From the NCBI GenBank assembly GCA_017305935.1, contig JAFKJU010000013.1:124001-188000 (forward strand): DNA of 64,000 bases, in the 5' to 3' direction. Of this stretch, positions 17,125 to 26,287 are shown piece after piece. Numbering within the stretch: position 1 is the stretch's first letter; every line of letters starts with the position of its first letter. The translations under genes and the position numbers were made by a program. The notes beneath the pieces were generated by a model. It searched no databases. It was not told the DNA's origin and saw only the letters and a list, made by a program, of their open reading frames with translations. This DNA comes from Hyphomicrobiales bacterium (GTDB lineage: Bacteria > Pseudomonadota > Alphaproteobacteria > Rhizobiales > Rhizobiaceae).

Positions 17125-17949
17125 TCAAGCCGGAGCATAACGGACATAGGCGAAGGAACCGCCATCCGCCGACCAGTTTGGGACATTGATCGTGCCCTGC
17201 CCGCCGAAAAGCGACATTAGCGTGCGCGGGTTGGATCCATCCATGCCCATGATTCGCAGATGGACATCGAGGTCGCGCGGATGATCGACGATATCGGGCG
17301 CATAGGCGAGATAGAGCACCCTGTCGCCGGCAGGCGACGGATGCGGAAACCAGTTGCCAAGGGGTTCGTCTGTCACCCGCTCCAGTCCGCTGCCATCCGG
17401 GTGAATGCGCCAGATCTGCATCAGGCCGCTGCGGCTGGAGTTGAAGTAAATCCATTGCCCGTCCGGTGAATAATCGGGACCGTCGTTGCGCCCCTCGCCG
17501 AAGGTCAACCGGGTTTCCTCGCCACCCTCGACGGCGATGGTGTAGATGTCGAAGACATCGCCGCGAATGCCGCAATAGCAGACATGCGCGCCGTCCGGTG
17601 ACCAGCCGTGCCAGTAGGATGGCAGGTTCGGCGTCAAAAGGCGCGGCGTTCCACCCTCGATTGGCAGGATATAGATGGCAGACTTGCCGAATTCCGTCTT
17701 GTCGGTGATCGCCAGCCAGCGCCCGTCCGGCGAGACGCCGTGGTCGTTGTTGCAACGCTCGGCGAAACCGGTGTCGACCGGTACAGGCGCGCCACCGTCC
17801 AGCGGCAGGCGATAGAGGCGGCCTTCACCATTGATCAGGAGATGACGGCCATCCGGCGCGAAATTCGGCGCTTCCATCAAACTGGCCGTCTGCCAAACGA
17901 CCCTGTTCCGCCCCGTTGCGATATCGTAGATCTCGACTGAACTGCGCAT
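17125..17949 (-). CDS. TolB-like beta-propeller protein, cytosolic
   Basis: A 274-residue protein of five or six WD40-like PD40 repeats, each with a SPDG or similar turn (FAPDGRH, VSPDGRW, WSPDGAH, YSPDGQW, WSADGGS). It resembles the propeller of TolB and of DPP-IV-like proteins but lacks both a signal peptide and the N-terminal TolB domain, so it should stay in the cytosol and is not the Tol-Pal subunit. Binding partner and function are unknown. It starts at ATG 17949 next to an oppositely oriented phosphoglycerol transferase gene and is not in an obvious operon with the cyclase that follows 109 bases later. Confidence 0.82.
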   Translation of the reverse strand: MRSSVEIYDIATGRNRVVWQTASLMEAPNFAPDGRHLLINGEGRLYRLPLDGGAPVPVDTGFAERCNNDHGVSPDGRWLAITDKTEFGKSAIYILPIEGGTPRLLTPNLPSYWHGWSPDGAHVCYCGIRGDVFDIYTIAVEGGEETRLTFGEGRNDGPDYSPDGQWIYFNSSRSGLMQIWRIHPDGSGLERVTDEPLGNWFPHPSPAGDRVLYLAYAPDIVDHPRDLDVHLRIMGMDGSNPRTLMSLFGGQGTINVPNWSADGGSFAYVRYAPA

Positions 17950-18159
17950 GGCTCCTCCCTCCTCCCGTCGTTTTCCTTAGCGTAGACGCGGCCGCCGGCG
18001 CCAGTTTTTCCCGCAAAATAAACTCGACGACCGTTTTCCATCTGGAAAAGACCGCGCGGACTGTTGAACGTTAACGGTTCATCTAGCGTTCAGGACGGAC
18101 GTGTGACAGTACGGTGAAGGTTTTATGACGTTTATGTTGCGGATTGCGTGGAGGTAGGG

Positions 18160-20088
18160 TTGGTCGAGTTCAGGTCAAAGGCGACGGATAGGGTTACGTT
18201 CATCGACCGGTCCTTCCCTATCTCGTCTGCGGATGGCGCGGGTCGACTGGCGGCGCTTGCCCTCCCTGTCGCCAAGGCCGTCATCATCGCCCTGTTGCTG
18301 ACGATTGCGGTGGAATGGGTGGCGCGTGGCGCCACGACCGATGTCGGCAATTTCCTGCTCTCTGCCTCGCGTCCCGGCAAGACTACCGTGGCGCTGCTGG
18401 CGCTTTCCATCCTGTGTCTCGATGCGCTGCTTGGCCGCCGATACCAGTCGCTGCTCATCATCGTGCCGCTGACGCTCATTCCGGCCTTCGTGTCGAACCA
18501 GAAGCAGCTTTTTCTCTCCGATCCGCTCTATCCAACCGATTTCCTGTTTGCGCGCCAGATCGTGGAACTGCTGCCGGTGATGGTCAGCCAGCGGCCGTGG
18601 ACGGCGGTGGCGCTGTTCGTCGGGGTCGTCGCGGGCGTGGTTGCCATCGTCTATCTGTTGACCCATGCCTGGAAACGGTTTCCGGCCATCGCGTGGCGCC
18701 GCCGCTGGATCACTGTGGCGATGACGCTGCCGATCCTGGTCGGCTTCGGCTCCATGATGGATTATTCGCAATTCTCCTGGCTGCGCGACCGGCTGCAAGT
18801 CATCCCGATGATGTATGACCAGAAGGAAAACTATCGTCACAATGGCTTCCTTCTCGCCTTCGCCTTCAACCTGCCTATGGCCAATGTCGCCGCACCTGCC
18901 GGTTATGGCGGCGATGCGATGGCGAAGATCCCGGCCGCCGACATTCCCTTCGCCGCCGGCGGCGGCGACCATCCTGACGTCATCGTGCTGATGAGCGAAT
19001 CGCTCTGGGATCCGACCCGGATGACCAATGTGAATTTCTCGGCGGATCCCATGCCGGTGATGCGTGAGAATGCGTCGGGCAATTCCTTCTCGCCGGAATT
19101 CGGCGGCATGACCGCCAATGTCGAGTTTGAAGCGTTGACCGGCTTCTCGAATGCCTTCCTGCCCTATGGCAGCATTCCTTATCAGCAATATGTGCGCCGT
19201 CCGCTGCCGTCGCTGGCGACCTTTTTCCGCGCCGAAGGTTATGCCGCGCGCGCCATCCATCCCTATCAGAGCTGGTTCTGGAACCGTGGCGAGGTCTACA
19301 AGGCCTTCGGTTTCGAGGATTTTCTTTCAGAGGAAAACCTGCCGGCCCTCGACAAGCGCGGTTTCTTCGCCTCCGACGATGCGCTGTTCAAGGAGATCAT
19401 GCGTGAAGCCGATGGCATGGATCGTCCGTTCTTCTTCTTCTCGGTGACGCTGCAGGGCCATGGACCCTATGAGCCGAACCGCTATGCCCGCAACACCATC
19501 GACGTGAAAGGAAACCTGGCCGAAGACGAGCGCCAGACGCTGGCAACCTATGCGCAGGGCGTCAAGGAAGCCGACGACAGCCTGAGAATGCTGATGGATT
19601 GGGCAGAGAAGCGCGAACGCGAAACCATCATCGTCGTCTTCGGCGACCATCTGCCGCCGCTCGGCAAGGCTTATGTCAGCTCCGGCTACATGGGTGCGCA
19701 GGTCGCGACCCGCAAGGCGCCGCTGGATGTGATGAAGCGCGAACACGAAACGCCGCTGATGATCTGGTCCAGCCGTAGCGGCAAGCAGGATGTCGGCACG
19801 ATCAGCCCGGCCTTCATCTCGCGCCATGTGGTCAGTCTCGCCGGCTTCAAGCATCCTTATTACACGGAATTCCTCGGCGAGGTGGAAAAAAAGTATCCCG
19901 TCGTCGATCGTTACATGCTGGTTTCGCGCGACGGCGAAGCCAAGGCGGACTGGTCGATGAAGGGCCAGACGATCGACCCGCTGATCCGCGATTATCGCTA
20001 TATCCAGCACGACATGATGTTCGGCAAGGAATACAGCGTCGATCGCATGTTTCCGAGTCACGCCTGGATCGCGCAACCGGCAAGCTGA
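18160..20088 (+). CDS. LtaS/OpgB-like phosphoglycerol transferase
   Basis: Inner-membrane enzyme with five N-terminal helices (to about residue 205) and a periplasmic sulfatase-fold domain. Sulfatase-type metal and nucleophile sites are visible: SESLWDPT, HPYQSWFWNR, and the FGDHLPPLG block that carries the second Asp/His pair. In Gram-positive bacteria such enzymes build lipoteichoic acid; in rhizobia a relative (CgmB) adds phosphoglycerol to cyclic beta-glucans, which is the more likely role here. TTG 18160 is chosen because GGAGG at 18150-18154 lies 5 bases before it; GTG 18148 would overlap that site. Length is 642 residues. The preceding 210 bases hold a CGTTAACG palindrome near 18070 but no clear promoter. 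Confidence 0.85.
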   Translation: MVEFRSKATDRVTFIDRSFPISSADGAGRLAALALPVAKAVIIALLLTIAVEWVARGATTDVGNFLLSASRPGKTTVALLALSILCLDALLGRRYQSLLIIVPLTLIPAFVSNQKQLFLSDPLYPTDFLFARQIVELLPVMVSQRPWTAVALFVGVVAGVVAIVYLLTHAWKRFPAIAWRRRWITVAMTLPILVGFGSMMDYSQFSWLRDRLQVIPMMYDQKENYRHNGFLLAFAFNLPMANVAAPAGYGGDAMAKIPAADIPFAAGGGDHPDVIVLMSESLWDPTRMTNVNFSADPMPVMRENASGNSFSPEFGGMTANVEFEALTGFSNAFLPYGSIPYQQYVRRPLPSLATFFRAEGYAARAIHPYQSWFWNRGEVYKAFGFEDFLSEENLPALDKRGFFASDDALFKEIMREADGMDRPFFFFSVTLQGHGPYEPNRYARNTIDVKGNLAEDERQTLATYAQGVKEADDSLRMLMDWAEKRERETIIVVFGDHLPPLGKAYVSSGYMGAQVATRKAPLDVMKREHETPLMIWSSRSGKQDVGTISPAFISRHVVSLAGFKHPYYTEFLGEVEKKYPVVDRYMLVSRDGEAKADWSMKGQTIDPLIRDYRYIQHDMMFGKEYSVDRMFPSHAWIAQPAS

Positions 20089-20247
20089 GACAGCGCACGA
20101 AAACATACCGGCTGCGGTTCCGCAGGGAACAGACTTCCGAGATCACTTCGACGAAAGTCGCAATGTGTAGAGATTCTTTATTTGCAATCGCAAAGGAAGC
20201 CTCTACAGCATTCGTTATCCCATCGTCGATATCCGACCCGGAAGACC

Positions 20248-21222
20248 ATGTTTCACACGCAGGATCAAAATGGCCGGCGCGCGCTGGAGACGCCCCTCCT
20301 GACTTTGGAGGATATCGCCTCAAGCCCTCGCTTTCTGGAAATCGAAGTGCGCATCGCGCGCCATCTCGTCAGCATCCACGAAAAATCGCCACGGCTGGCG
20401 CGGCTGAAAGCTTCGCATCAAAAGTGGTTCCTGACGCAGATGCTTTTCGCGCTGCAGCTTGAGCGGGATGAAAGCGAAGCGCAGTCCGGCCTCACCCCCA
20501 GCCGGCTTTACGAGGCGGTGGCAAAATACGGCATCGCCAGCCGCAACACGGCTGCCAGCCTGCTCTCCGAAATGCAGGTCTATCGTTTTCTGCGCAAGAT
20601 TCCAAATCTGCAGGATCGGCGCATGCATGTCTACGAGACAACCGAAATCGCCGATACGGCGATGCTGAGCTGGTTCAACGGCCATATGGCCTGTCTCGAC
20701 GAACTCGACGGCGGCAATCGGCTGGCGCTCAGCGAAAGCACACCGCAGCTCTTCGCGATGTCGCAGCCGCGCGCGGCCCGCGCTCTGATGGACGATCCCA
20801 GTTGGCGGGAACTGCCCGAAACGATCGGTTCGTTCATCTGGTCGGAATCCGGCGGCATGATCCTGCATGAGCTGGTCAGCCGACTGACTGTCGAATGTTT
20901 CGAGGCCGAGCGCGTCTATATCGGCGAAGTCGGCATCGCCGAGCTTGCGCGCAAATATACGATCTCGGTGACCAACCTGAAGCGCATGTTCAATCCGACC
21001 GAGGAGAACGGCCATGCAGGCTGGGAAAAGCCGCGCCGCAAAGGGCGGTTGTGGTTTTCCCGCGGTTTTATGGACGATTATTTCGCCTGGCAGGCGACAA
21101 AGTTCGCCGCTCTCGACGAAGCGGTGCATTGGGCTGCCGAACGACTGGATGCGTCGGGGAAGCTTGGAAGCGGCGTCACGCCGGTAGCGGATTGCAACCC
21201 GCGCATGGCGACATCCGCCTGA
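20248..21222 (+). CDS. Unknown protein with two winged-helix-like segments
   Basis: A 324-residue soluble protein I do not recognise. About residues 83-128 look like a winged helix: helix, turn (KYGIASRNT), recognition-like helix (AASLLSEMQVY), then a basic wing ending RRMHVYETT. About 226-275 repeat the pattern (IGEVGIAELARKYTIS, then VTNLKRMF, then a basic wing with WEKPRRKGRLWFS). Between them is a helical region of about 95 residues. It may therefore be a DNA-binding regulator with two binding modules, but no ligand domain is evident. ATG 20248 is taken because GGAAG precedes it and the longer frame adds a low-complexity leader. It lies 159 bases after the phosphoglycerol transferase gene on the same strand. 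Confidence 0.7.
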   Translation: MFHTQDQNGRRALETPLLTLEDIASSPRFLEIEVRIARHLVSIHEKSPRLARLKASHQKWFLTQMLFALQLERDESEAQSGLTPSRLYEAVAKYGIASRNTAASLLSEMQVYRFLRKIPNLQDRRMHVYETTEIADTAMLSWFNGHMACLDELDGGNRLALSESTPQLFAMSQPRAARALMDDPSWRELPETIGSFIWSESGGMILHELVSRLTVECFEAERVYIGEVGIAELARKYTISVTNLKRMFNPTEENGHAGWEKPRRKGRLWFSRGFMDDYFAWQATKFAALDEAVHWAAERLDASGKLGSGVTPVADCNPRMATSA

Positions 21223-21234
21223 GGCGGATATCGC

Positions 21235-21654
21235 TCAGGCCGGGGCGACCGAGAGCCCCGGCGAACCCTTCCGATATTGCGGCGCGCCGTCCTCGATATC
21301 GTAGAATTGCGCCCTGCCCTCGCAGAAGATGTGGCGGCCGATCTTGCCTTCCAGAGGCGTATCGAAGGAGCCCGCGAGGATCGAGATCCATGCGCCGTCA
21401 TTCTCCTGCCAGAACATAGCCGAGCCGCAGGTGGCGCAGAAGCCACGCCGGGCGAAGTTGCTGGCCGCATACCACGTCATCGCTTCCTCGCCTTCGATCG
21501 TGAGGTCGGTTCGCTTCACGTTGGTGGCCGCGTAGAACAGGCCTGTCTGCTTGCGGCATTGCGCGCAATGACAGGCGACGATTTCCCTGAGGGCGCCATG
21601 CGCGCGAAAACGCACCGCGCCACACAGGCAGGAGCCGTCGTGAATTTCACCCAT
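21235..21654 (-). CDS. GFA (CENP-V/GFA) family zinc protein
   Basis: Glutathione-dependent formaldehyde-activating-like protein, 139 residues. The two zinc sites are complete: CLCGAVRF with CHCAQC, and FCATCGSAMFW. True S-hydroxymethylglutathione synthase activity is doubtful for this family, so only a zinc-binding fold of unknown substrate can be claimed. The gene is convergent with the preceding unknown regulator gene, with 12 bases between their stops. A near-perfect inverted repeat at 21721-21757 lies 67 bases upstream of its start and could be its operator. Confidence 0.88.
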   Translation of the reverse strand: MGEIHDGSCLCGAVRFRAHGALREIVACHCAQCRKQTGLFYAATNVKRTDLTIEGEEAMTWYAASNFARRGFCATCGSAMFWQENDGAWISILAGSFDTPLEGKIGRHIFCEGRAQFYDIEDGAPQYRKGSPGLSVAPA

Positions 21655-21720
21655 GTCTTCTCCCCTTTATCGATTGTTGCAAACGGCACTGTGCCGTCGC
21701 CAACCGTCAGATCAATTTCA

Positions 21721-21757
21721 TTCCATTGAAGAAAAGCATCAATGCCGTTGAATGGAA
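21721..21757. promoter_or_regulatory. Inverted repeat upstream of the GFA gene
   Basis: TTCCATTGAA and TTGAATGGAA are inverted copies with one mismatch in ten, separated by 17 bases that contain a smaller palindrome GCATCAATGC. It lies between the GFA start and the terminator of the DAHP synthase gene. Operator function is a guess. Confidence 0.35.
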
Positions 21758-21764
21758 CGGCCAT

Positions 21765-21793
21765 AAAAAAACCGGGCCGCGAGGGCCCGGTTT
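21765..21793 (-). terminator. Rho-independent terminator of the DAHP synthase gene
   Basis: On the minus strand a stem AACCGGGCC/GGCCCGGTT with a short loop is followed by a run of Ts (A run 21765-21770 on the plus strand). It lies 26 bases beyond the gene's stop codon. Confidence 0.88.
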
Positions 21794-21818
21794 CGATCTT
21801 TTCCGAAAGCGGGAGGGA

Positions 21819-23195
21819 TCAGGCGCTGGCGACCGCCAGCTTCTTCTCGTCCATGGCGCCCTTCATGCGCTCGGCCAGCAGGAAGGCCAGTTCGAGCGCC
21901 TGGTCGGCGTTGAGGCGCGGGTCGCAATGGGTGTGGTAGCGATCCTGCAGATCCTCGGCCGAAACGGCGCGGGCGCCGCCGGTGCATTCGGTGACGTCCT
22001 TGCCGGTCATCTCGACATGGATGCCGCCCGGATGCGAGCCTTCGGCGCGGTGGATCTGGAAGAAGCTCTCGACTTCTGACAGGACACGCTCGAACGGACG
22101 GGTCTTGTAGTTGTTGAGCGTGATCGTATTGCCGTGCATCGGGTCACAGGACCAGACCACCTTGCGGCCCTCGCGCTCGACGGCGCGGATGAGGCGCGGC
22201 AGGTGCTCTGCGACCTTGTCGTAGCCGAAACGGCAGATCAGCGTCAGGCGGCCGGCATCATTGCCCGGATTGAGGATGTCGATCAGTTCCAACAAGCCGT
22301 CGGCGGTCAGCGACGGGCCACACTTCAGGCCGAGCGGATTGCGGATGCCGCGGCAGTATTCGATATGGGCATGGTCGGGCTGCCGGGTACGGTCGCCGAT
22401 CCAGATCATGTGGCCGGAGGTCGCATACCAGTCGCCCGAGGTCGAATCGACGCGAGTCAGCGCCTGCTCGTAGCCGAGCAGCAGCGCCTCATGGCTGGTG
22501 AAGAAATCGGTCTCGCGCAGGCTCGGATTGTTGTCCGAGGAGATACCGATGGCCTTCATGAAGTCCATGGTCTCGGTGATGCGCGCCGCCAGCTTGCGGT
22601 AACGCTCGCCCTGCGGGCTGTCCTTGACGAAGCCGAGCATCCACTGATGCACGTTTTCGAGGTTGGCATAGCCGCCCATGGCGAAGGCGCGCAGCAGGTT
22701 GAGCGTCGCGGCCGACTGGCGATAAGCCTCGATCTGGCGCTCGGGGCGCGGAATGCGGGCTTCCTCGGTGAATTCGATGCCGTTGATGATGTCGCCGCGA
22801 TAGCTCGGCAGCGAGAGATCACCCTGCTTCTCGATGTTGGAAGAGCGCGGCTTGGCGAACTGGCCGGCGATGCGACCGACCTTGACGACCGGCTGCTGGG
22901 CGCCGAAGGTCAAGACGACGGCCATCTGCAGGAAGGCGCGGAAGAAGTCGCGAATGTTGTCGGCGCCATGCTCGGCAAAGCTTTCGGCGCAATCGCCGCC
23001 CTGCAGCAGGAAGCCGCGGCCTTCGGCGACATTGGCGAGCGCCTTGGTCAGGCGGCGGGCTTCGCCGGCGAACACGAGCGGCGGATAGGTGGCGAGCTGA
23101 TCTTCGGCTGCATGCAGCGCTGCCTGGTCGGGATAATCCGGCACCTGCTGGATGGGTTTTTGCCGCCAGCTGTTCGGGGTCCAATTCTGTGCCAT
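21819..23195 (-). CDS. aroG: DAHP synthase, class II
   Basis: First enzyme of the shikimate pathway: joins phosphoenolpyruvate and erythrose 4-phosphate to 3-deoxy-arabino-heptulosonate 7-phosphate. It is the plant-like class II type. Key blocks are [11 protein letters not shown] near the N-terminus, [13 protein letters not shown] with [18 protein letters not shown], and [14 protein letters not shown], which supply the metal and substrate ligands (Cys, His, Glu, Asp). Length is 458 residues from ATG 23195, preceded by AGGTGAG; a GTG nine bases upstream is less likely. A strong terminator follows. Symbols differ between genomes (aroG or aroF). It lies downstream of gor on the same strand but 155 bases away, so it probably has its own promoter. 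Confidence 0.95.
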   Translation of the reverse strand: MAQNWTPNSWRQKPIQQVPDYPDQAALHAAEDQLATYPPLVFAGEARRLTKALANVAEGRGFLLQGGDCAESFAEHGADNIRDFFRAFLQMAVVLTFGAQQPVVKVGRIAGQFAKPRSSNIEKQGDLSLPSYRGDIINGIEFTEEARIPRPERQIEAYRQSAATLNLLRAFAMGGYANLENVHQWMLGFVKDSPQGERYRKLAARITETMDFMKAIGISSDNNPSLRETDFFTSHEALLLGYEQALTRVDSTSGDWYATSGHMIWIGDRTRQPDHAHIEYCRGIRNPLGLKCGPSLTADGLLELIDILNPGNDAGRLTLICRFGYDKVAEHLPRLIRAVEREGRKVVWSCDPMHGNTITLNNYKTRPFERVLSEVESFFQIHRAEGSHPGGIHVEMTGKDVTECTGGARAVSAEDLQDRYHTHCDPRLNADQALELAFLLAERMKGAMDEKKLAVASA

Positions 23196-23350
23196 GTTAC
23201 TCACCTGCTCTTACGGATACTTCTATGAAGAGATCCTTGCCCGTCCATGATTTGGATGCGGGCTTATAAACCTTTCATTAGCGCTTGCATAGCCGCAACC
23301 GCCATCGAATCGGATGCCGCCTTCGGCTGCTTTCCCGATGGTTCCGGCGA

Positions 23351-24736
23351 TCACACACGCTCGCCGTTGACGATGCGATAGCTCGGATTGTACATCGTCA
23401 CCAGCTCTTCCGCGGCCGTCGGATGCACGGCCATGGTGCGGTCGAAATCCGCCTTGGTGCAGCCGGCCTTGAGGGTAATGCCGAGAAGCTGGGCCATTTC
23501 GCCGGCGTCGTGGCCGAGGATATGGGCGCCGATCACCTTGCGGTCGGCGGCATTGACGATCAGTTTCATCAGCATCTTTTCCTGTCGGCCCGACAGCGTC
23601 GCTTTCATCGGCCGGAATTCGGCGCGATAGACCTCGATCTCGGCATACTTCGCGGCTGCCGCTTCCTCCGACAGGCCGACCGTGCCGATTTCCGGCTGCG
23701 AGAAGACGGCTGTGGCGATCAGGTCGTGATCCGGCCTGGTCGGATTGTCCTTGTAGACGGTCTCGATGAAGCACATGGCTTCGTGGATGGCGACCGGCGT
23801 CAGTTGCACGCGATCGGTGACGTCGCCGAGCGCGAAGATATGCGGCACGCTGGTGCGCGAATATTCGTCGACGACGATGGCGCCGCGCGCATCGGTCTTC
23901 ACACCGGCAGCCTCCAGTCCGAGACCCTTTGTATGGGGATCGCGGCCGAGCGCCAGCATAACGGTATCGAAGGAAAGCGTGCCGCTTTCCTTGGTCTCGA
24001 CCGACAGCGTGTCACCGTCGCGCGATACCTGGGTGATGATGTCCTGGCAGAGGATGCGGATGCCCTTGGCGGTCATTGCATTGTGCAGGCCGCGCCGCAG
24101 GTCGCCGTCGAAGCGGGAGAGGATCTCCTTGCCGCGATAGATCAGCGTCGTCTCGACGCCGAGGCCATGGAAGATGTTGGCGAACTCGACCGCGATATAG
24201 CCGCCGCCGGCGATCAGGATCGACTTCGGCAGCTTTTCCAGATGGAAAGCCTCGTTGGAGGAAATGCACAATTCATGGCCGGGCAGGTCCGCGTGCGGGT
24301 TCGGCGTGCCGCCGGTGGCAATCACGATATGCTCGGCGGTGAAGGTCTGTCCGGTGCCGGTAAGGCGCACGGTGTGAGCGTCGACCAGTTCGGCGCGACT
24401 GTCGAAGATATCGGCCTTGGCATTTTCGAGGCCCTTGCGATAGAGGCCCTCCAGGCGGTCGATTTCCTTGTCCTTGGCGGCGATCAGCTTGGCCCAGTCG
24501 AAGGAGGTCTCGCCGACCGTCCAGCCGAAACCGGCGGAATCCTCGAACTGCTCGTGGAATTGCGCGGCATAGACGAACAGCTTCTTGGGAACGCAGCCTC
24601 GGATGACGCAGGTGCCGCCGTAGCGGTATTCCTCGGCAATGCCGACCTTCTTGCCCATGGACGCCGCGACGCGGCCGCTGCGCACACCGCCGGAGCCGCC
24701 GCCGATGACAAAAAGATCGTAATCGTAAGTCGGCAT
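23351..24736 (-). CDS. gor: Glutathione-disulfide reductase
   Basis: FAD-dependent enzyme that reduces oxidised glutathione with NADPH and keeps the cytosolic thiol pool reduced. The FAD-binding GGGSGG lies at residues 12-17, the redox-active pair Cys43 and Cys48 in GGTCVIRGCVPKK, the NAD(P)-binding block AGGYIAVEFANI in the middle, and the catalytic base histidine in HPTAAEE near the C-terminus. Length is 461 residues. ATG 24736 has AAAGGAG upstream; the longer frame from 24754 overlaps that site. It lies downstream of a DUF2059 gene, from which a terminator separates it. Confidence 0.96.
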   Translation of the reverse strand: MPTYDYDLFVIGGGSGGVRSGRVAASMGKKVGIAEEYRYGGTCVIRGCVPKKLFVYAAQFHEQFEDSAGFGWTVGETSFDWAKLIAAKDKEIDRLEGLYRKGLENAKADIFDSRAELVDAHTVRLTGTGQTFTAEHIVIATGGTPNPHADLPGHELCISSNEAFHLEKLPKSILIAGGGYIAVEFANIFHGLGVETTLIYRGKEILSRFDGDLRRGLHNAMTAKGIRILCQDIITQVSRDGDTLSVETKESGTLSFDTVMLALGRDPHTKGLGLEAAGVKTDARGAIVVDEYSRTSVPHIFALGDVTDRVQLTPVAIHEAMCFIETVYKDNPTRPDHDLIATAVFSQPEIGTVGLSEEAAAAKYAEIEVYRAEFRPMKATLSGRQEKMLMKLIVNAADRKVIGAHILGHDAGEMAQLLGITLKAGCTKADFDRTMAVHPTAAEELVTMYNPSYRIVNGERV

Positions 24737-24795
24737 GGGATGCTCCTTTGGCAAAGTCGAAACGGATTTAAGCGGATATAGGAAGAGGATCGCGC

Positions 24796-24823
24796 AAAAG
24801 AAAAGCCCGGAAAATCCGGGCTT
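24796..24823 (-). terminator. Rho-independent terminator after the DUF2059 gene
   Basis: On the minus strand AAGCCCGGA and TCCGGGCTT pair around a 3-base loop and are followed by TTCTTTT. It lies between the DUF2059 gene and gor. Confidence 0.85.
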
Positions 24824-24847
24824 GGAAGATTTTTCGGGTCGGCAGGC

Positions 24848-25402
24848 TTATTGCTGGGCCTGGGCCGGCTTCTTGGCGCCGCCTTCGGCCTGTGCCTGCG
24901 AGCCGATGGTCTTTTCCAGCGCCGCATCGCTCTCCTTGGCGAGGTCGCGGGAAATGCCCGAAGCCCAGATATCGGCGGCCTTCATCATCTCGCGGGTCGC
25001 GACCGGGCCGTCCTTCAAAAGCTTCTTGCCGACGTCGGACTGGTAGAAGGCCGAGATCGCCTTCAACTCGTCGAGCGTGAAGGTGTTGGCATAGATGCGC
25101 GCGGCTTCGCGCTCCAGATCGCCGCGGCGGGTGGCCAGCGAAAGTGCCTTCTCGTCCACCGTCGCGGTGATTACGTCGGTAAAGTTCGGCGATGCCTGGA
25201 TGAGCTGCGCCTTGAGCTGCTCGGCCAGGTTCGGCAGAATGCGATCGAAGGCGTTCGTCAGGTTGAGCGACTGGATGGTCGCGCGCGCCGCCGCGATCTG
25301 CTCCTCGCTGACATCATCCGCGCGCGCCGCCGAAACAAGGGCTACGCTGGAAAGAAGAACGGCGCCGACGGCAAGACGGCAGGTTGCCGCAAAAGTCTTC
25401 AT
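24848..25402 (-). CDS. DUF2059 periplasmic protein
   Basis: Secreted helical protein of the DUF2059 family, function unknown. Signal peptide to about residue 28 (ends SAARA before DDVSEE). The mature chain is mostly helical with the family's core AARIYANTFTLDELKAIS and AFYQSDVGKKLL, and ends in a Gln/Ala/Lys-rich tail. ATG 25402 is taken since ACAGGAG lies upstream at a normal distance; a frame from 25420 would overlap rpiA by four bases. It follows rpiA with only 14 bases between them, so the two are probably cotranscribed and end at the terminator at 24796-24823. No link to pentose metabolism is evident. Confidence 0.88.
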   Translation of the reverse strand: MKTFAATCRLAVGAVLLSSVALVSAARADDVSEEQIAAARATIQSLNLTNAFDRILPNLAEQLKAQLIQASPNFTDVITATVDEKALSLATRRGDLEREAARIYANTFTLDELKAISAFYQSDVGKKLLKDGPVATREMMKAADIWASGISRDLAKESDAALEKTIGSQAQAEGGAKKPAQAQQ

Positions 25403-25416
25403 GAATGATGCTCCTG

Positions 25417-26115
25417 TCACTGTTTCGCTTCCAGTGTCCTCGCGCCCGAAGGGCCTGCGATCACGGCAAGCGATGCTATGTTTATGAACAGCCCGTGCTC
25501 CACCACACCGGGGATCGAATTCAGCTGGCTCGAAAGCGCCTCTGCATCAGGAATACGGCCAAATGATGCATCGAGAATGAGATGTCCGCCGTCGGTCATG
25601 AAAAGCCCGTCGCCGGAGGAACGCAGCTCCAATTCGCCGGAAAGACCGAGGCGCGCGGCCACCTTTTCCACCGCGATGCGGGTGGCGATCTGGCCGAAGG
25701 CGTTGATCTCGATCGGCAGCGGAAAGGCGCCGAGCGTCTCGACGACCTTGGTCTCGTCGGCGATGACGATCATGCGCTGCGAGGCACAGGCGACGATCTT
25801 TTCGCGCAGCAGCGCGCCGCCGCCGCCCTTGATGAGGCGCAGCGAGGCATCGACCTCGTCGGCGCCGTCGATGGTGAGATCGAGTTCCGGAAGTTCGTCC
25901 AGGGATTTCAGCGGCACGCCGAGTTCGACGCAGAGACGCGCGGTGCGCTCGGAGGTGGGCACGCCCTCGACCTTCAGGCCGCCTGCGACCTTTTCGGCCA
26001 GCAGCCTTACGAATTCCTCAGCGGTCGACCCGGTTCCGATCCCCAGCCGCATGCCGTTTTCGACATGCTGAAGCGCCGCTTCTGCGGCCTTGATCTTCAT
26101 TTCGCGGGCGTCCAT
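25417..26115 (-). CDS. rpiA: Ribose-5-phosphate isomerase A
   Basis: Interconverts ribose 5-phosphate and ribulose 5-phosphate in the pentose phosphate pathway. Characteristic motifs are [12 protein letters not shown] (phosphate binding), TIDGADEVD (catalytic aspartates) and [11 protein letters not shown] (catalytic Glu and Lys). The C-terminal block [17 protein letters not shown] is also typical. Length is 232 residues, standard. The gene is divergent from gph; the 172 bases between them must hold both promoters, though no strong match to a sigma-70 consensus is seen. It heads a likely two-gene unit with the DUF2059 gene. Confidence 0.96.
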   Translation of the reverse strand: MDAREMKIKAAEAALQHVENGMRLGIGTGSTAEEFVRLLAEKVAGGLKVEGVPTSERTARLCVELGVPLKSLDELPELDLTIDGADEVDASLRLIKGGGGALLREKIVACASQRMIVIADETKVVETLGAFPLPIEINAFGQIATRIAVEKVAARLGLSGELELRSSGDGLFMTDGGHLILDASFGRIPDAEALSSQLNSIPGVVEHGLFINIASLAVIAGPSGARTLEAKQ

Positions 26116-26287
26116 GCGCCAAAAGCTCCGGTCTGTTACGTTGAAAGCTGTTTACACGCCCGCACGGCGGAACGAAAGAGCCATTCGAACAAATCGCCGG
26201 GCTTGCGAAAACATTCGATGGCCGAGGCGAAAACACGCAATTGAATTCATCGGCGCCTTCGCCTAAGCCGGCAGGCAATCGACATCC

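Noticed and set aside
20248-21222. The two-winged-helix protein as a plasmid replication initiator
   Set aside because: There are no iterons, no parA/parB genes and no change in gene character nearby; the surroundings are core chromosome.
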